From NCBI GenBank assembly GCA_913057515.1, contig CAJXOJ010000003.1, positions 47,084-111,083 on the forward strand: a stretch of 64,000 nt of DNA. Reading direction: 5' to 3'. Origin of the DNA: an uncultured Cycloclasticus sp. GTDB lineage: Bacteria > Pseudomonadota > Gammaproteobacteria > Methylococcales > Cycloclasticaceae. Position numbers and translations under genes: made by a program. Shown one piece after another: positions 13,134-23,087 of the stretch (position 1 is the stretch's first letter; every line of letters begins with the position of its first letter). Below the pieces are notes generated by a model. The model was given only the letters and a program-made list of their open reading frames with translations. It was not told the DNA's origin and did not search any database.

Positions 13134-14180
13134 ATGAGCTTTACGACACATGTTTCAGATTTACCTTATGCTCATGGAGGCGCAGTTGGCCTTGGTGTGC
13201 TTAAAGAAAAGCCTGAATACTTTCAAGTAACAGAGCAATTATCGTTTGAACCTTCTGGTGCTGGTGAGCATATTTTCTTATTCATTCAGAAAATTGGTTT
13301 AAATACCGATGACATCGTTAAAATATTAGCTCAGCACGCGGGCCTACCAAGGCGTTCAGTTTCCTATGCGGGTATGAAAGATAGACATGGGCTAACAAAG
13401 CAATGGTTCAGTGTGCAGTTGCCAGGAAAAGAAGGCCCCGATTGGCAGCAGATAGAAAATGACTCGATTAAGGTTGAACAAGTAACCCGTCATTTAAAAA
13501 AACTTAAAAGAGGCGCTATCAAATTTAATACCTTTGATATTGTTGTATCACAGCTTAATGTTGATAAAGAGTTGTTATATAAACGTGTTGATTGTATTAA
13601 AAAGTTTGGGGTGCCAAATTATTTTATGCAGCAACGTTTTGGTTATTTATGCCAAAACTTAGAGCGTGTGCATACTTTGTTTTTAAAAGGTGAATCGATA
13701 AAAAATAAAAAAATGAAAAGCTTGCTTTTATCGTCAGCTCGCTCCTTTCTGTTCAATCAAGTATTAGCTCAGCGCGTGAGTGATCAGAATTGGGATAAGG
13801 CATTAGACGGGGATGCATTTAATCTTGCTGGTACACGCCAATATTTTAGTGAAGAGATAATCAGTTCAGAAATAACTGAACGTCTGGTGCAGCACGACAT
13901 CCACCCAACAGGGCCCTTGTTCGGTACACATAATGATGCAACGTCGGGCCAGGCTAGCGAGCTAGAAAATAGTATTCGAATTGAAAATAATGTTTTTTAT
14001 GAAGGCCTAAAAAAAGCAAATATGGAGGCAGCTCGCCGTTCCTTAAGAGTCGTGCCTCAGGAGCTGAAAGTTAACTTGTTGGCTGATGATAAGTTGCAAG
14101 TGTCTTTTAGCTTAGGCTCGGGAAGTTACGCGACGGCAATTATACGTGAGTTAATTAATACAACAGATGGCGTTATATAG
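13134..14180 (+). CDS. truD: tRNA pseudouridine(13) synthase
   Basis: TruD isomerises U13 in tRNA-Glu. The 348-aa product has the family motif YAGMKDRHGLTKQWFSV with the catalytic Asp at about residue 83, the NYFMQQRFGYLCQNL segment, and the C-terminal RRSLRVVPQEL and FSLGSGSYATAIIREL motifs. It lies five bases after ispF, as in E. coli where ispD-ispF-truD-surE run together. Here uppP and an Smr-domain gene intervene before surE. Confidence 0.95.
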   Translation: MSFTTHVSDLPYAHGGAVGLGVLKEKPEYFQVTEQLSFEPSGAGEHIFLFIQKIGLNTDDIVKILAQHAGLPRRSVSYAGMKDRHGLTKQWFSVQLPGKEGPDWQQIENDSIKVEQVTRHLKKLKRGAIKFNTFDIVVSQLNVDKELLYKRVDCIKKFGVPNYFMQQRFGYLCQNLERVHTLFLKGESIKNKKMKSLLLSSARSFLFNQVLAQRVSDQNWDKALDGDAFNLAGTRQYFSEEIISSEITERLVQHDIHPTGPLFGTHNDATSGQASELENSIRIENNVFYEGLKKANMEAARRSLRVVPQELKVNLLADDKLQVSFSLGSGSYATAIIRELINTTDGVI

Positions 14181-14189
14181 GGTGAATTA

Positions 14190-14990
14190 ATGGATTTTCA
14201 GCAAATTTTGGGCTTAGGTTTATTGCAAGGCTTAACAGAGTTTTTACCTATATCAAGTTCTGCGCACTTAATTTTATTGCCGCTTTTATTAGGATGGCAG
14301 GATCAAGGGCTCGCTTTTGATGTTGCCGTGCATGTGGGTACGCTGGTGGCTGTTATGAGCTATTTTCGGAAAGATATAAAGCAATTGATAGCGGGCTGGG
14401 TTGCTTCAGTTGCAAAACAAGAGCATAGCCAAGACTCTCGCTTAGCGTGGATGATAATAATCGGTACCATCCCGGTGGGTCTTGTCGGCTTGTTAGCAGG
14501 CGATTTAATAGAACATTACTTAAGATCTCCATTGATTATCGCATTGGCAACGATTTTTTTTGGTTTGCTATTGTGGTATTCAGATGTCATAGGGAAACGA
14601 ATTAAAAATGAGCACGAAATAACGATTAAAACTGCAGTTATTGTTGGATTATATCAAGTGTTAGCACTTATTCCCGGCACCTCACGTTCGGGCATAACGA
14701 TGACTGCAGGACTGTTTTTAGGCTTAACTCGAGAAGCCGCTGCTAGGTTCTCTTTTCTATTATCCATTCCATTAATATTTCTAGCGGGTGCGTTAAAGTC
14801 AGTAGAGTTGATGGGTAGCCCTATTGAAATTGATTGGTTTGCCATTATGGCTGGGGTCGTTATATCCGCTATTAGTGCATTTGCCTGTATTTCGCTATTT
14901 CTGAAAATACTTGATAAAGTGGGAATGCTGCCATTTGTTATTTATCGATTGGGTTTGGGCGTGCTTTTATTGTACCTATATGCTTTTTAG
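14190..14990 (+). CDS. uppP: Undecaprenyl-diphosphatase (UppP/BacA)
   Basis: UppP dephosphorylates undecaprenyl pyrophosphate to regenerate the lipid carrier for peptidoglycan, and its activity is linked to bacitracin tolerance. The 266-aa polytopic membrane protein shows the N-terminal LLQGLTEFLPISSSAHLIL motif and the PGTSRSGITM motif near residue 170. Several hydrophobic helices follow. Its stop overlaps the 3' end of the convergent Smr gene by 15 bp. Confidence 0.95.
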   Translation: MDFQQILGLGLLQGLTEFLPISSSAHLILLPLLLGWQDQGLAFDVAVHVGTLVAVMSYFRKDIKQLIAGWVASVAKQEHSQDSRLAWMIIIGTIPVGLVGLLAGDLIEHYLRSPLIIALATIFFGLLLWYSDVIGKRIKNEHEITIKTAVIVGLYQVLALIPGTSRSGITMTAGLFLGLTREAAARFSFLLSIPLIFLAGALKSVELMGSPIEIDWFAIMAGVVISAISAFACISLFLKILDKVGMLPFVIYRLGLGVLLLYLYAF

Positions 14991-15521
14991 TAAAACATAG
15001 ACGGCACCCGTTCCGCCATCTCTTGGCTGCGCGGATGAAAAAGCAAGAACAGACGGTTCATTCTTAAGTAAGTTGTAGACTAAGTTTTTTAGCACGGGCC
15101 TATTATTGAGTGAGCCAATGCCCTTTCCGTGCACGATTAAAATACAACGATGGCATTGGCTTGTTTGTTCTACAAGAAACTCAAGCAGTAGCTGATATGC
15201 TTCCTGTTGCGTTAAGCCGTGTAAATCTATTTTCTCATCAATAATAAGGTTGCCGCGCTTTAACTGCTTAAGGGTTTTGTGTTGGACTCCATTACGGGTA
15301 AAGAAAAGAACCTCATTGCTTTCAATGGTATTAGTTTCTTGAGTGAATAGATCGGTTGGGCTTGTTTCAATAACAAGGTTCTTTTTAACGGGCTTTGGTT
15401 TGGGTTTTTCTGCAAAAATATACCGTTCGTTCTTTACGAGTGTTTTTACATCACGCATGGACTCTCTAAATAATAGATAATCTTCATCTGAACTGAGGTC
15501 TTTGTTTTTATCTTCAGGCAT
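14976..15521 (-). CDS. Smr-domain protein (SmrA/SmrB-like)
   Basis: The 181-aa protein has a charged N-terminal half and a C-terminal Smr domain with KIDLHGLTQQEAYQLL (about residues 96-111) and ILIVHGKGIGS. It ends with DGGTGAVYVLLK. Smr domains are found in MutS2 and in stand-alone nucleases; E. coli SmrB cleaves mRNA between collided ribosomes. Both E. coli paralogues have similar length, and I cannot choose between SmrA and SmrB from sequence alone. It is the only minus-strand gene in this part of the window, convergent with uppP and divergent from surE. Confidence 0.85.
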   Translation of the reverse strand: MPEDKNKDLSSDEDYLLFRESMRDVKTLVKNERYIFAEKPKPKPVKKNLVIETSPTDLFTQETNTIESNEVLFFTRNGVQHKTLKQLKRGNLIIDEKIDLHGLTQQEAYQLLLEFLVEQTSQCHRCILIVHGKGIGSLNNRPVLKNLVYNLLKNEPSVLAFSSAQPRDGGTGAVYVLLKSI

Positions 15522-15584
15522 AATAAGAGTTTAACAAAACTTAAGTCTTTTAATCATCCTAACAGCCCTATCTAGATAATTTTA

Positions 15585-16337
15585 ATGCATATTTTACTAA
15601 GTAATGACGATGGATACCTTGCACCAGGGTTATCAATGTTGGCACAGAAGCTGTCGGAGGTTGCCCGTGTCACTGTGGTGGCGCCCGATCGAAATAGAAG
15701 CGCTGCTAGTAACTCGTTAACATTGGATATGCCGCTTAGGGTGAAAAAGATGCAGAATGGTTTTTTCAGCGTTGACGGTACGCCAACAGATTGTGTGCAT
15801 TTAGCGATAACGGGCTTGTTGGAAGAGGATCCGAGTATTGTTTTTTCTGGTATTAATAATGGTGAGAATATGGGGGATGATGTGCTTTATTCGGGCACGG
15901 TCGCGGCTGCAACAGAAGGCCGTTTTTTAGGTTTGCCCTCTATAGCCATTTCTATCAATGCTAGCCAACCCCAATATTTTGAAACAGCTGCATGTATTGC
16001 CGTTCAATTACTGAAAACATTAAAAGCTAAGTCGCTCCCAGCTGACACGATATTAAATGTTAATGTGCCTGATTTGCCGATAGAAAAAATCAAAGGACTT
16101 AAGGCAACAAGGTTAGGGCAGCGGCATCGTTCCGAACCAGTGATTGAAGAGCGAGACCCAAGAAATAAGAAAATATATTGGGTCGGGCCGCCGGGTGCTC
16201 AACAGGATGCGGGTGAAGGAACAGACTTTTATGCAGTTGAGCATGGCTATGTGTCGATTACGCCACTTAAAATTGATTTAACAAATTATCAACGTTTAGA
16301 ACACTTGGGCGATTGGCTAGAGAGTATTGAATTATGA
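15585..16337 (+). CDS. surE: 5'/3'-nucleotidase SurE
   Basis: SurE is a metal-dependent nucleoside monophosphate phosphatase, conserved next to pcm and rpoS and linked to stationary-phase survival. The 250-aa product begins [15 protein letters not shown] with the DD metal ligands at residues 8-9. It then shows [28 protein letters not shown] and [23 protein letters not shown]. It overlaps pcm by four bases (ATGA). Confidence 0.97.
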   Translation: MHILLSNDDGYLAPGLSMLAQKLSEVARVTVVAPDRNRSAASNSLTLDMPLRVKKMQNGFFSVDGTPTDCVHLAITGLLEEDPSIVFSGINNGENMGDDVLYSGTVAAATEGRFLGLPSIAISINASQPQYFETAACIAVQLLKTLKAKSLPADTILNVNVPDLPIEKIKGLKATRLGQRHRSEPVIEERDPRNKKIYWVGPPGAQQDAGEGTDFYAVEHGYVSITPLKIDLTNYQRLEHLGDWLESIEL

Positions 16338-16990
16338 AAGACATGTTAGGAATTGGCATGACCTCTCAACGAACACGTGACCGACTTATCCTTCAGTTGC
16401 AAGAATTAGGTATTAAAGATGAACGTGTTCTGGCTGTGATGAGGAAAGTGCCGCGTCATTTGTTTATGGCTGAGGCTTTATCAAGCCGTGCCTATGAAAA
16501 CACTTCATTACCGATTGGGCATGGACAAACTATTTCGCAACCTTATATGGTGGCACGGATGACAGAGCTATTGATTGAAGATGGCCTTCCTGAAAATGTT
16601 TTGGAAGTGGGGACAGGCTCTGGTTATCAGTCGTCCATTTTAGCAAGCTTAATTCCAAGGGTGTTTTCAGTTGAGCGAATTAGGCCTCTGCAAGAGCAAG
16701 CCAAAAATGTGTTAACAGATGTTGGCTTTAGAAATATAAGCTTTAAACATTCGGATGGAGGTTGGGGCTGGAAGGCCTGTGGCCCTTATCAAGGCATTTT
16801 AGCTGCTGCAGCACCTGCTGAAATCCCTGTGAAATTATTAGAACAATTAACGATTGGTGCTAAGTTGGTTATTCCTATTGGTGAGGAGGGTCAACAAGTT
16901 TTACAGCGGGTGACTCGGACAGAATCGGCTTATGAAGTTGAAACTATTGAACCGGTTAGCTTTGTCCCATTTCTTAAAGGCCGTGCGTAG
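16334..16990 (+). CDS. pcm: Protein-L-isoaspartate O-methyltransferase
   Basis: Pcm repairs isoaspartyl damage in ageing proteins using S-adenosylmethionine. The 218-aa protein has [35 protein letters not shown], here quoted only by its key parts [11 protein letters not shown] and PRHLF. The SAM motif I is [16 protein letters not shown] (about residues 94-109). The C-terminal VSFVPFLKG is also typical. The ATG overlaps the surE stop, so the two stationary-phase genes are coupled. Confidence 0.96.
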   Translation: MKDMLGIGMTSQRTRDRLILQLQELGIKDERVLAVMRKVPRHLFMAEALSSRAYENTSLPIGHGQTISQPYMVARMTELLIEDGLPENVLEVGTGSGYQSSILASLIPRVFSVERIRPLQEQAKNVLTDVGFRNISFKHSDGGWGWKACGPYQGILAAAAPAEIPVKLLEQLTIGAKLVIPIGEEGQQVLQRVTRTESAYEVETIEPVSFVPFLKGRA

Positions 16991-16999
16991 GAGATCGAG

Positions 17000-17575
17000 T
17001 TGTTTAAACGTTTGTATAACCGAGTGTTATTTTGGTCAGTCCACCCTAAGGCCAATAAATATCTGTTCGCACTAAGCTTTGCTGAGTCTTCTTTTTTTCC
17101 GATACCACCGGATGTGATGCTAGCACCTATGTGTTTGGCGAAACCTAAAAAAAGCTTCTACTTCGCATTGTTAACAACGGTTGGTTCGGTAGTTGGTGGT
17201 GTGTTCGGTTACTTAATTGGGATGTTTTCTTTTGAGTTAATTGAACCTTTAATCGCGACGCTTAACTATACAGAAAAGCTTGAGCACGTTATGGGTTGGT
17301 TTGCCGAATGGGGTTTTTGGGCAATTTTAATAGCAGGTTTTTCACCTATTCCTTATAAACTTTTTACCATCGCTGCTGGTATGTTGAGTATGCTGTTTGT
17401 CCCGTTTTTATTTGCATCTATCATTGGGCGGGGGGCGCGTTTTTTTTTAGTGGCTTTTTTGGTGTCTCTTGGCGGTGATACCTTACGCCATAAATTAAAT
17501 GACTATGTGGAAATGATTGGTTGGGTAACTAGCTTTATCATTGTTGTAGGATTGTTATTTTATCAGTTTTATTAA
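17000..17575 (+). CDS. DedA-family membrane protein (YqaA-like)
   Basis: This 191-aa protein is strongly hydrophobic, with about four to five membrane segments, and has DedA/VTT-domain features: ESSFFPIPPDVMLAP near residue 30, GFSPIPYKLFTIAAG near 115 and GRGARFFLVAFLV. DedA proteins act in membrane homeostasis and some are lipid scramblases; the role of this subgroup is not established. The start is TTG at 17000, with GGAGATCGAG upstream. It lies between pcm and nlpD, where yqaA-type genes are often found. Confidence 0.85.
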   Translation: MFKRLYNRVLFWSVHPKANKYLFALSFAESSFFPIPPDVMLAPMCLAKPKKSFYFALLTTVGSVVGGVFGYLIGMFSFELIEPLIATLNYTEKLEHVMGWFAEWGFWAILIAGFSPIPYKLFTIAAGMLSMLFVPFLFASIIGRGARFFLVAFLVSLGGDTLRHKLNDYVEMIGWVTSFIIVVGLLFYQFY

Positions 17576-17594
17576 AGGCTTTAACTAGAGGCTT

Positions 17595-18332
17595 ATGAGG
17601 AATATTTATACAGCGATATCAGTTTTATTGTTGGTTGTTTTTCTAGCTTCATGTTCTAGTTCGAATATATACGCACCTGTTTATAGTCAGCATGCTCCAT
17701 CAAAGACAGTTTCACCGACAGCTCATATTGTCCAGACAGGTGATACCTTGTATTCAATCGCGTGGCAGAATGGGAAAGATTATAAATCACTCGCTAAATG
17801 GAATAATATTTCTTCGCCTTATACCATCTATAAAGGGCAGAAATTAGCATTAGTTGCAACAAAATCAACCATTAAAAAGAAAAAAAAGAGCTTAGCTACA
17901 AAAAATAAAGTACTTATAAAACAAAAGATAACAAAGAATACTTCAAATAATTATCAAAAAAGGTTAAAGTTTAAGTGGCAATGGCCGATAAGGGTCCAGA
18001 AGCTTGAAAAAGAACGTGTGAAATCAGGTGTTGTGTTATATGGGCACTCTAAAGAACTTGTTAGAAGCAGTGAAAGCGGAAAAGTTGTTTATGCTGGAAA
18101 TGGTTTGAAGGGTTACGGTAATTTACTGATTGTTATGCATAATGATGAGTACTTAACAGCCTATGGGTACAATAAGCGTTTATTGGTGAAGGAAGGTTTT
18201 TTTGTGAAAAAAGGGCAAGCGATAGCTGAAATGGGCATAGATAATAAAAAACGCAGTGTTCTTTTCTTCGAAATGAGGCGGCATGGTAAACCCGTTTCTG
18301 TGACCAAGTACTTGCCTAAATTGGGGGAATAA
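17595..18332 (+). CDS. nlpD: Lipoprotein NlpD, amidase activator (LysM + degenerate LytM)
   Basis: NlpD is an outer-membrane lipoprotein that activates the amidase AmiC during daughter-cell separation. The 245-aa product has a lipoprotein signal with lipobox LASC (cysteine at about residue 20) and a LysM domain ([14 protein letters not shown]...IYKGQKLAL, about 50-92). A lysine-rich linker and an M23/LytM domain follow (about 155-240). The LytM metal ligands are absent: HSKEL replaces the HxxxD motif, TAYGYN replaces the usual Tyr-Ala-His, and LFFEM replaces LHFEI. This matches the known non-enzymatic activators. It precedes rpoS by one base. Confidence 0.9.
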   Translation: MRNIYTAISVLLLVVFLASCSSSNIYAPVYSQHAPSKTVSPTAHIVQTGDTLYSIAWQNGKDYKSLAKWNNISSPYTIYKGQKLALVATKSTIKKKKKSLATKNKVLIKQKITKNTSNNYQKRLKFKWQWPIRVQKLEKERVKSGVVLYGHSKELVRSSESGKVVYAGNGLKGYGNLLIVMHNDEYLTAYGYNKRLLVKEGFFVKKGQAIAEMGIDNKKRSVLFFEMRRHGKPVSVTKYLPKLGE

Positions 18333-18333
18333 A

Positions 18334-19254
18334 ATGCAAGGAAATATTAAAACAAAGTCTAGGGATAATAAATTGAGTTCTGGTAGCAGTCAGCGAGATA
18401 GAGAAAAGCGCACACCTATTGGTGGTGACTCTACTCAATTATATCTAAATGAGTTAAGTAGCTCTACCTTGTTAACGGCACAGGAAGAGATTGACCTGGG
18501 TAGGCTCGTGCAAAAAGGGGATCAACCTGCAAGACAGCGCATGATTGAGAGTAATTTACGCCTTGTAGTTAAAATTTCTAGACGCTATATGAATAGAGGC
18601 CTTCCTATGCTTGATCTGATTGAAGAAGGAAATCTAGGTCTGATTCGCGCAGTTGAAAAGTTTGACCCAGAAAAAGGCTTCCGTTTTTCAACCTACGCAA
18701 CGTGGTGGATTAGGCAAACCATTGAAAGAGCCATCATGAACCAAACACGGACTATTCGTTTGCCGATCCATATCATCAAAGAGATGAATATTTATCTCAA
18801 AAAGGCAAGAGAGCTAAGCCAGCAACTAGATCGTGAAGCCAGTGCTGAAGATGTTGCCGCAGAAACTGGCCAACCTGTAGAAGTGGTTGAGAAAATGTTT
18901 CGTATGCATGCAGAGAATACCTCATCATTGGATGTTGCTGTGTCTAAAGACTCGGATCAGCAAGTATTAGATACAGTGGTTGATCAGGATGCTAAAGAGC
19001 CAACGGATATCCTGCAATCAGAAGAAGTTCGCGAAAATTTAGTTGAATGGCTTGAGTTATTGGGTGATAAGCAGAGAGAAGTTATTTCACGTCGTTTCGG
19101 TGTACGAGGTTATCATGCCTCCACACTAGAGCAGGTTGCAAAAGAAATGGGCGTTACACGTGAGCGTGTTAGGCAAATTCAGATGTCAGCACTTAAATCA
19201 TTGCGTTCTATTCTTGAAAATGAGGGTATGTCTGCCTCTGTTTTATTGCACTAA
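18334..19254 (+). CDS. rpoS: RNA polymerase sigma factor RpoS
   Basis: RpoS is the general stress and stationary-phase sigma factor. The 306-aa protein has region 1.2 ([13 protein letters not shown]), region 2 ([18 protein letters not shown], then [19 protein letters not shown]), region 3, and a region 4 helix-turn-helix ([21 protein letters not shown]). It is shorter than E. coli RpoS (330 aa), mostly at the N-terminus. The nlpD-rpoS junction is the classical location. The 3' side has a 112-bp gap before alaC. Confidence 0.95.
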   Translation: MQGNIKTKSRDNKLSSGSSQRDREKRTPIGGDSTQLYLNELSSSTLLTAQEEIDLGRLVQKGDQPARQRMIESNLRLVVKISRRYMNRGLPMLDLIEEGNLGLIRAVEKFDPEKGFRFSTYATWWIRQTIERAIMNQTRTIRLPIHIIKEMNIYLKKARELSQQLDREASAEDVAAETGQPVEVVEKMFRMHAENTSSLDVAVSKDSDQQVLDTVVDQDAKEPTDILQSEEVRENLVEWLELLGDKQREVISRRFGVRGYHASTLEQVAKEMGVTRERVRQIQMSALKSLRSILENEGMSASVLLH

Positions 19255-19294
19255 TCATTAGGCTGTTAATAGGCCTTATATAGTTATATTAATG

Positions 19295-19346
19295 TTGACA
19301 GTTAAAATTCAGGTGAGTACTGTATCGCGCTCAAATCTGTACTCAC
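19295..19346 (+). promoter_or_regulatory. Candidate alaC promoter with perfect 8-bp inverted repeat
   Basis: A consensus -35 TTGACA is at 19295-19300, and TACTGT (half match to TATAAT) follows at 17 bp. Overlapping the -10 is a perfect inverted repeat, GTGAGTAC at 19313-19320 and GTACTCAC at 19339-19346, separated by 18 bases. It could be an operator or a 5'-leader hairpin just upstream of the alaC ATG at 19367. Confidence 0.4.
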
Positions 19347-19366
19347 ATAATGACCTTTAAAATACC

Positions 19367-20551
19367 ATGCATGATTTTGCCAGAATAAAACGCCTGCCTC
19401 CTTATGTCTTTAACATCGTTAATGATCTGAAGGCTCAAGCGCGTGCTGCAGGCGAAGATGTTATTGATTTTGGTATGGGTAATCCAGATCAGCCAACCCC
19501 GCAGCATATTGTCGACAAGATGACAGAGGCTGCGCAACGCGGCGATACGCATCGTTATTCAGTCTCACGTGGTATCCCTAGGCTGCGCAAAGCTATTTGT
19601 GGTTGGTATAAAACAAAATATGATGTAGACCTAGACTTTGATACGGAAGCGATCGTTACGATTGGTTCAAAAGAAGGCTTAGCGCATTTGGCTTTAGCGA
19701 CACTTGGACCCGGTGATGCCGTGCTGGTACCTAATCCAGCTTATCCAATTCATCCCTATGGGTTTGTTATCGCAGGTGCTGATATACGCCATGTGCCTAT
19801 TAGCCCTGAAGTGGATTTTTTCCATGAACTGGAAAAAGCGATAAAAACGTCATACCCCAAACCAAAAATGCTGGTGCTCAACTTTCCTGGAAACCCAACA
19901 ACACAGTGTGTTGATTTAGAGTTTTTTGAAAAAGTTGTAAAAATGGCTAAAGAGCATGATATTTGGGTTGTTCACGATAATGCCTATGCAGAAATAGTCT
20001 TTGATGGCTATAAGGCGCCGTCTATTCTTGAAGTGCCGGGCGCAAAAGATATTGCGGTAGAATTTTATTCCTTATCGAAGACCTATAATATGCCAGGCTG
20101 GCGGGTTGGTTTTATGTGCGGTAATAAAGAATTAGTTGGTGCTCTGGCGCGTATAAAATCGTATTTAGATTACGGTATGTTTACCCCCATTCAAGTGGCG
20201 GCTATTGCCGCTTTAGAAGGCCCGCAAGACTGTGTTGATGATATTCGAGCCCTGTACAAAGAAAGACGAGATGTTCTATGTGACGGCTTGAATGCAGTCG
20301 GTTGGTATGTGGAAAAACCAAAAGCAACGATGTTTGTGTGGGCGAAAATTCCAGAGCAATATCGTCAGATGGGTTCATTAGAATTCTCTAAAAAATTATT
20401 AAAAGAGGCTAAAGTAGCGGTATCTCCTGGTATCGGTTTTGGTGACTTTGGTGATGAATATGTGCGTTTTGGTTTGATTGAAAATACACACCGTACCCGC
20501 CAAGCGGTGCGTGGTATTAAGCAAATGTTCAGAAATGATAATCTGATATAA
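19367..20551 (+). CDS. alaC: Alanine transaminase, AlaC-type class I/II aminotransferase
   Basis: This PLP enzyme of fold type I is 394 aa long. It starts [15 protein letters not shown] and continues [13 protein letters not shown], typical of AlaC (YfdZ), which makes alanine from pyruvate and glutamate. The PLP-binding lysine is K238 in [16 protein letters not shown], and the conserved terminal Arg lies in [13 protein letters not shown]. It lies directly upstream of hom and thrC, an association seen in other gammaproteobacteria. Substrate assignment is from family resemblance. Confidence 0.85.
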   Translation: MHDFARIKRLPPYVFNIVNDLKAQARAAGEDVIDFGMGNPDQPTPQHIVDKMTEAAQRGDTHRYSVSRGIPRLRKAICGWYKTKYDVDLDFDTEAIVTIGSKEGLAHLALATLGPGDAVLVPNPAYPIHPYGFVIAGADIRHVPISPEVDFFHELEKAIKTSYPKPKMLVLNFPGNPTTQCVDLEFFEKVVKMAKEHDIWVVHDNAYAEIVFDGYKAPSILEVPGAKDIAVEFYSLSKTYNMPGWRVGFMCGNKELVGALARIKSYLDYGMFTPIQVAAIAALEGPQDCVDDIRALYKERRDVLCDGLNAVGWYVEKPKATMFVWAKIPEQYRQMGSLEFSKKLLKEAKVAVSPGIGFGDFGDEYVRFGLIENTHRTRQAVRGIKQMFRNDNLI

Positions 20552-20616
20552 CTGCTTATTCGGCAGCGGGGAATTCCTGTATAATCTTGCCCTCAAATTG
20601 AACGAAGGGGAATCTG

Positions 20617-21927
20617 TTGAAAGTTGTAAAGATTGGTTTATTAGGTCTAGGAACAGTAGGTGGTGGCACTGTTAATGTTTTAGCCAAAAACGCTGAAGAT
20701 ATTTCACGTCGAAGCAATTGCCAAATTATCGTATCGTCAGCAAGTGCCCGAGATATCACTCGTACGCGCATTTGCGATACAGATACGATACAGCTTACAA
20801 CTAATTCACAAGAGGTGGTCAACGATCCGGATATTCAAATAGTTGTTGAATTGATGGGCGGTGAAGAGCCGGCTAAATCCCTTATTCTGCAAGCGCTTGC
20901 TAACGGCAAGCATGTTGTCACAGCAAATAAGGCATTAATTGCAAATCATGGTAATGAGCTGTTCGCTGAGGCTGTTAAGAATAATGTCACCTTAGCGTAT
21001 GAGGCTGCTATTGCCGGTGGTATTCCAATTGTTAAAGCAATGCGAGAAGGGCTTAGCGCGAACAGTATTGAGTGGTTGGCAGGGATCATTAACGGTACCG
21101 GCAACTTTATTCTGACTGAAATGCGCGATAAAGGGAGTGCTTTTGACGATGTGTTAGCACAAGCGCAAGAACTAGGTTATGCAGAAGCCGACCCTGAATA
21201 TGATGTAGAAGGCATCGATGCAGCGCATAAGCTGTGCATTCTTGCTTCCTTGGCATTTGGTATGCCGCTTAATTTTGAGCGAGTTTATACTGAAGGTATC
21301 TCTAAAGTGACACCGCTTGATGTTACTTACGCCGAGGAGCTTGGGTATCGTATCAAGCACCTTGGTGTTGCAAAAAAAGCTGGAAATGGCGTTGAAATGC
21401 GCGTACACCCGACACTTATTCCAGAAAAAAGACTGATTGCCAATGTTGATGGTGTAATGAATGCGGTTGTGGTTAAAGGCAATGCGGTTGGAACAACTTT
21501 GTATTACGGGCCAGGAGCAGGTGCAGAGGCAACCGCGTCGGCAGTAATTGCTGATATTGTTGATATCTGTCGCCAATTAGGTGCTCCTTCAGATCATGCT
21601 GTTCCAGCATTAGGTTTTTCAAGTGATCAATTAAATGAACTTCCAATTCTTCCTATAGAGGAGATAACATCGGCGTATTATTTACGTTTATCAGTGGAAG
21701 ATAAACCAGGTGTTATGGCCGCTATGACAAAAATTCTTGCTGATAATGGAATCAGTATTGAAGCTGTTCTACAAAAAGAGCCTGAACAGCACGGTGCAAA
21801 TGCTCAAGTGATTTTGCTGACCGATAGCGTGTTAGAAAAATCATTAATTACAGCCTTACAACAAATTGAATCACTCGATTCAATTAATCAACCCGCGGTA
21901 CGAATCCGTGTTGAATCATTACAATAG
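20617..21927 (+). CDS. hom: Homoserine dehydrogenase
   Basis: Hom reduces aspartate semialdehyde to homoserine, the branch-point precursor of threonine and methionine. The 436-aa monofunctional protein has the NAD(P)-binding GLLGLGTVGGGTVNVL motif. ANKALIANHG, NGTGNFILTEM and AEADPEYDVEGIDAAHKL form the catalytic core. A C-terminal ACT domain (about 350-430, YYLRLSVEDKPGVMAAMTKIL) probably mediates feedback by threonine. The start is TTG at 20617 with AAGGGGAA upstream. The thrA-type kinase fusion of enterics is absent. Confidence 0.96.
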   Translation: MKVVKIGLLGLGTVGGGTVNVLAKNAEDISRRSNCQIIVSSASARDITRTRICDTDTIQLTTNSQEVVNDPDIQIVVELMGGEEPAKSLILQALANGKHVVTANKALIANHGNELFAEAVKNNVTLAYEAAIAGGIPIVKAMREGLSANSIEWLAGIINGTGNFILTEMRDKGSAFDDVLAQAQELGYAEADPEYDVEGIDAAHKLCILASLAFGMPLNFERVYTEGISKVTPLDVTYAEELGYRIKHLGVAKKAGNGVEMRVHPTLIPEKRLIANVDGVMNAVVVKGNAVGTTLYYGPGAGAEATASAVIADIVDICRQLGAPSDHAVPALGFSSDQLNELPILPIEEITSAYYLRLSVEDKPGVMAAMTKILADNGISIEAVLQKEPEQHGANAQVILLTDSVLEKSLITALQQIESLDSINQPAVRIRVESLQ

Positions 21928-21935
21928 GAATAACT

Positions 21936-23078
21936 ATGCCTACAGGAAATCGTTATATTGGCCTTATCGACAAATTTAAATCAGTATTGCCCGTATCTGA
22001 TAGCACACGTTTAATTAGTTTAGGTGAAGGCAATACGCCGCTCATCCAGTTGCAAAATATTCCTACGTTAATAGGTAAGAATGTTGATATTTATGTCAAA
22101 TATGAAGGCTTGAATCCTACCGGCTCGTTTAAAGATCGCGGTATGACAATGGCAGTAACCAAAGCGGTGGAAGAGGGCAGTAAGGCTATTATTTGTGCGT
22201 CGACTGGCAATACATCCGCATCTGCCGCTGCCTATGCAGCACGTGCCGGTATTAAAGCTTTTGTGTTAATACCTGAGGGAAAGATTGCACTTGGCAAGCT
22301 AGCACAAGCGATGATACATGGCGCTGAAATTATTCAAATAAAGGGTAATTTTGATCATGGTATGCAGCTGGTTAAAGAAGTGGCAGAACATGCACCCGTT
22401 ACCATTGTGAATTCAATTAATCCTTATCGTTTGCAAGGACAAAAAACAGCATCTTATGAAATTGTTGAGGCGCTTGGCAAAGCGCCTGATTACCATTGTT
22501 TGCCAGTTGGTAACGCAGGCAATATTACTGCTCATTGGATTGGCTATAGTGAAATGGCACAGCCAGCAGGTGAACACGTAACCGATTCTTGCGCATTCTG
22601 TGATGGCGACTGTCAATTTGACAGATCAGTGTTTACGGCTGATAAACGGCCAGTCATGGTCGGTTATCAAGCGGCAGGTGCAGCGCCTTTCTTAAAGGGT
22701 GAAATGATTGATGATCCTGAGACTGTTGCAACAGCGATTCGTATAGGTCGTCCGCAATCTTGGAAGCAAGCTTGGGCAGCACAAAAAGAATCTGGCGGAT
22801 GGTTTGATTTGCTCAGCGATGAGGAAATTTTAGCCACGCAAAAATTATTGACAGAAAAAGAAGGTATCTTCTGTGAGCCTGCTTCGGCGGCCTCTGTTGG
22901 TGGTGCTATTCGAGATATAAAAAATGGCAAAATTCCTGAAGGGAGTACGATTGTTTGCACATTGACAGGGCACGGACTTAAAGATCCAGATACGGCTATT
23001 GCTCAATGTGCGGTTAATCCACAGGCAATTGATGCATCATTAGATGCCGTTAAGGCAGCTATATTAGATAAATTATAA
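21936..23078 (+). CDS. thrC: Threonine synthase
   Basis: ThrC converts O-phosphohomoserine to threonine with PLP. The 380-aa protein has the PLP lysine K66 in NPTGSFKDRGM, the STGNTSASAAAYAARAG motif, and PVGNAGNITAHW. GHGLKDPDTA is at the C-terminus. The segment CAFCDGDCQFD near residue 220 is cysteine-rich. It follows hom by eight bases, forming a hom-thrC operon. Confidence 0.95.
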   Translation: MPTGNRYIGLIDKFKSVLPVSDSTRLISLGEGNTPLIQLQNIPTLIGKNVDIYVKYEGLNPTGSFKDRGMTMAVTKAVEEGSKAIICASTGNTSASAAAYAARAGIKAFVLIPEGKIALGKLAQAMIHGAEIIQIKGNFDHGMQLVKEVAEHAPVTIVNSINPYRLQGQKTASYEIVEALGKAPDYHCLPVGNAGNITAHWIGYSEMAQPAGEHVTDSCAFCDGDCQFDRSVFTADKRPVMVGYQAAGAAPFLKGEMIDDPETVATAIRIGRPQSWKQAWAAQKESGGWFDLLSDEEILATQKLLTEKEGIFCEPASAASVGGAIRDIKNGKIPEGSTIVCTLTGHGLKDPDTAIAQCAVNPQAIDASLDAVKAAILDKL

Positions 23079-23087
23079 GCAGTCAGG

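Noticed and set aside
21172..21576. Long antisense frames within hom, mucD and other genes
   Set aside because: They are reverse-strand shadows of well-supported genes and have no domain signals.
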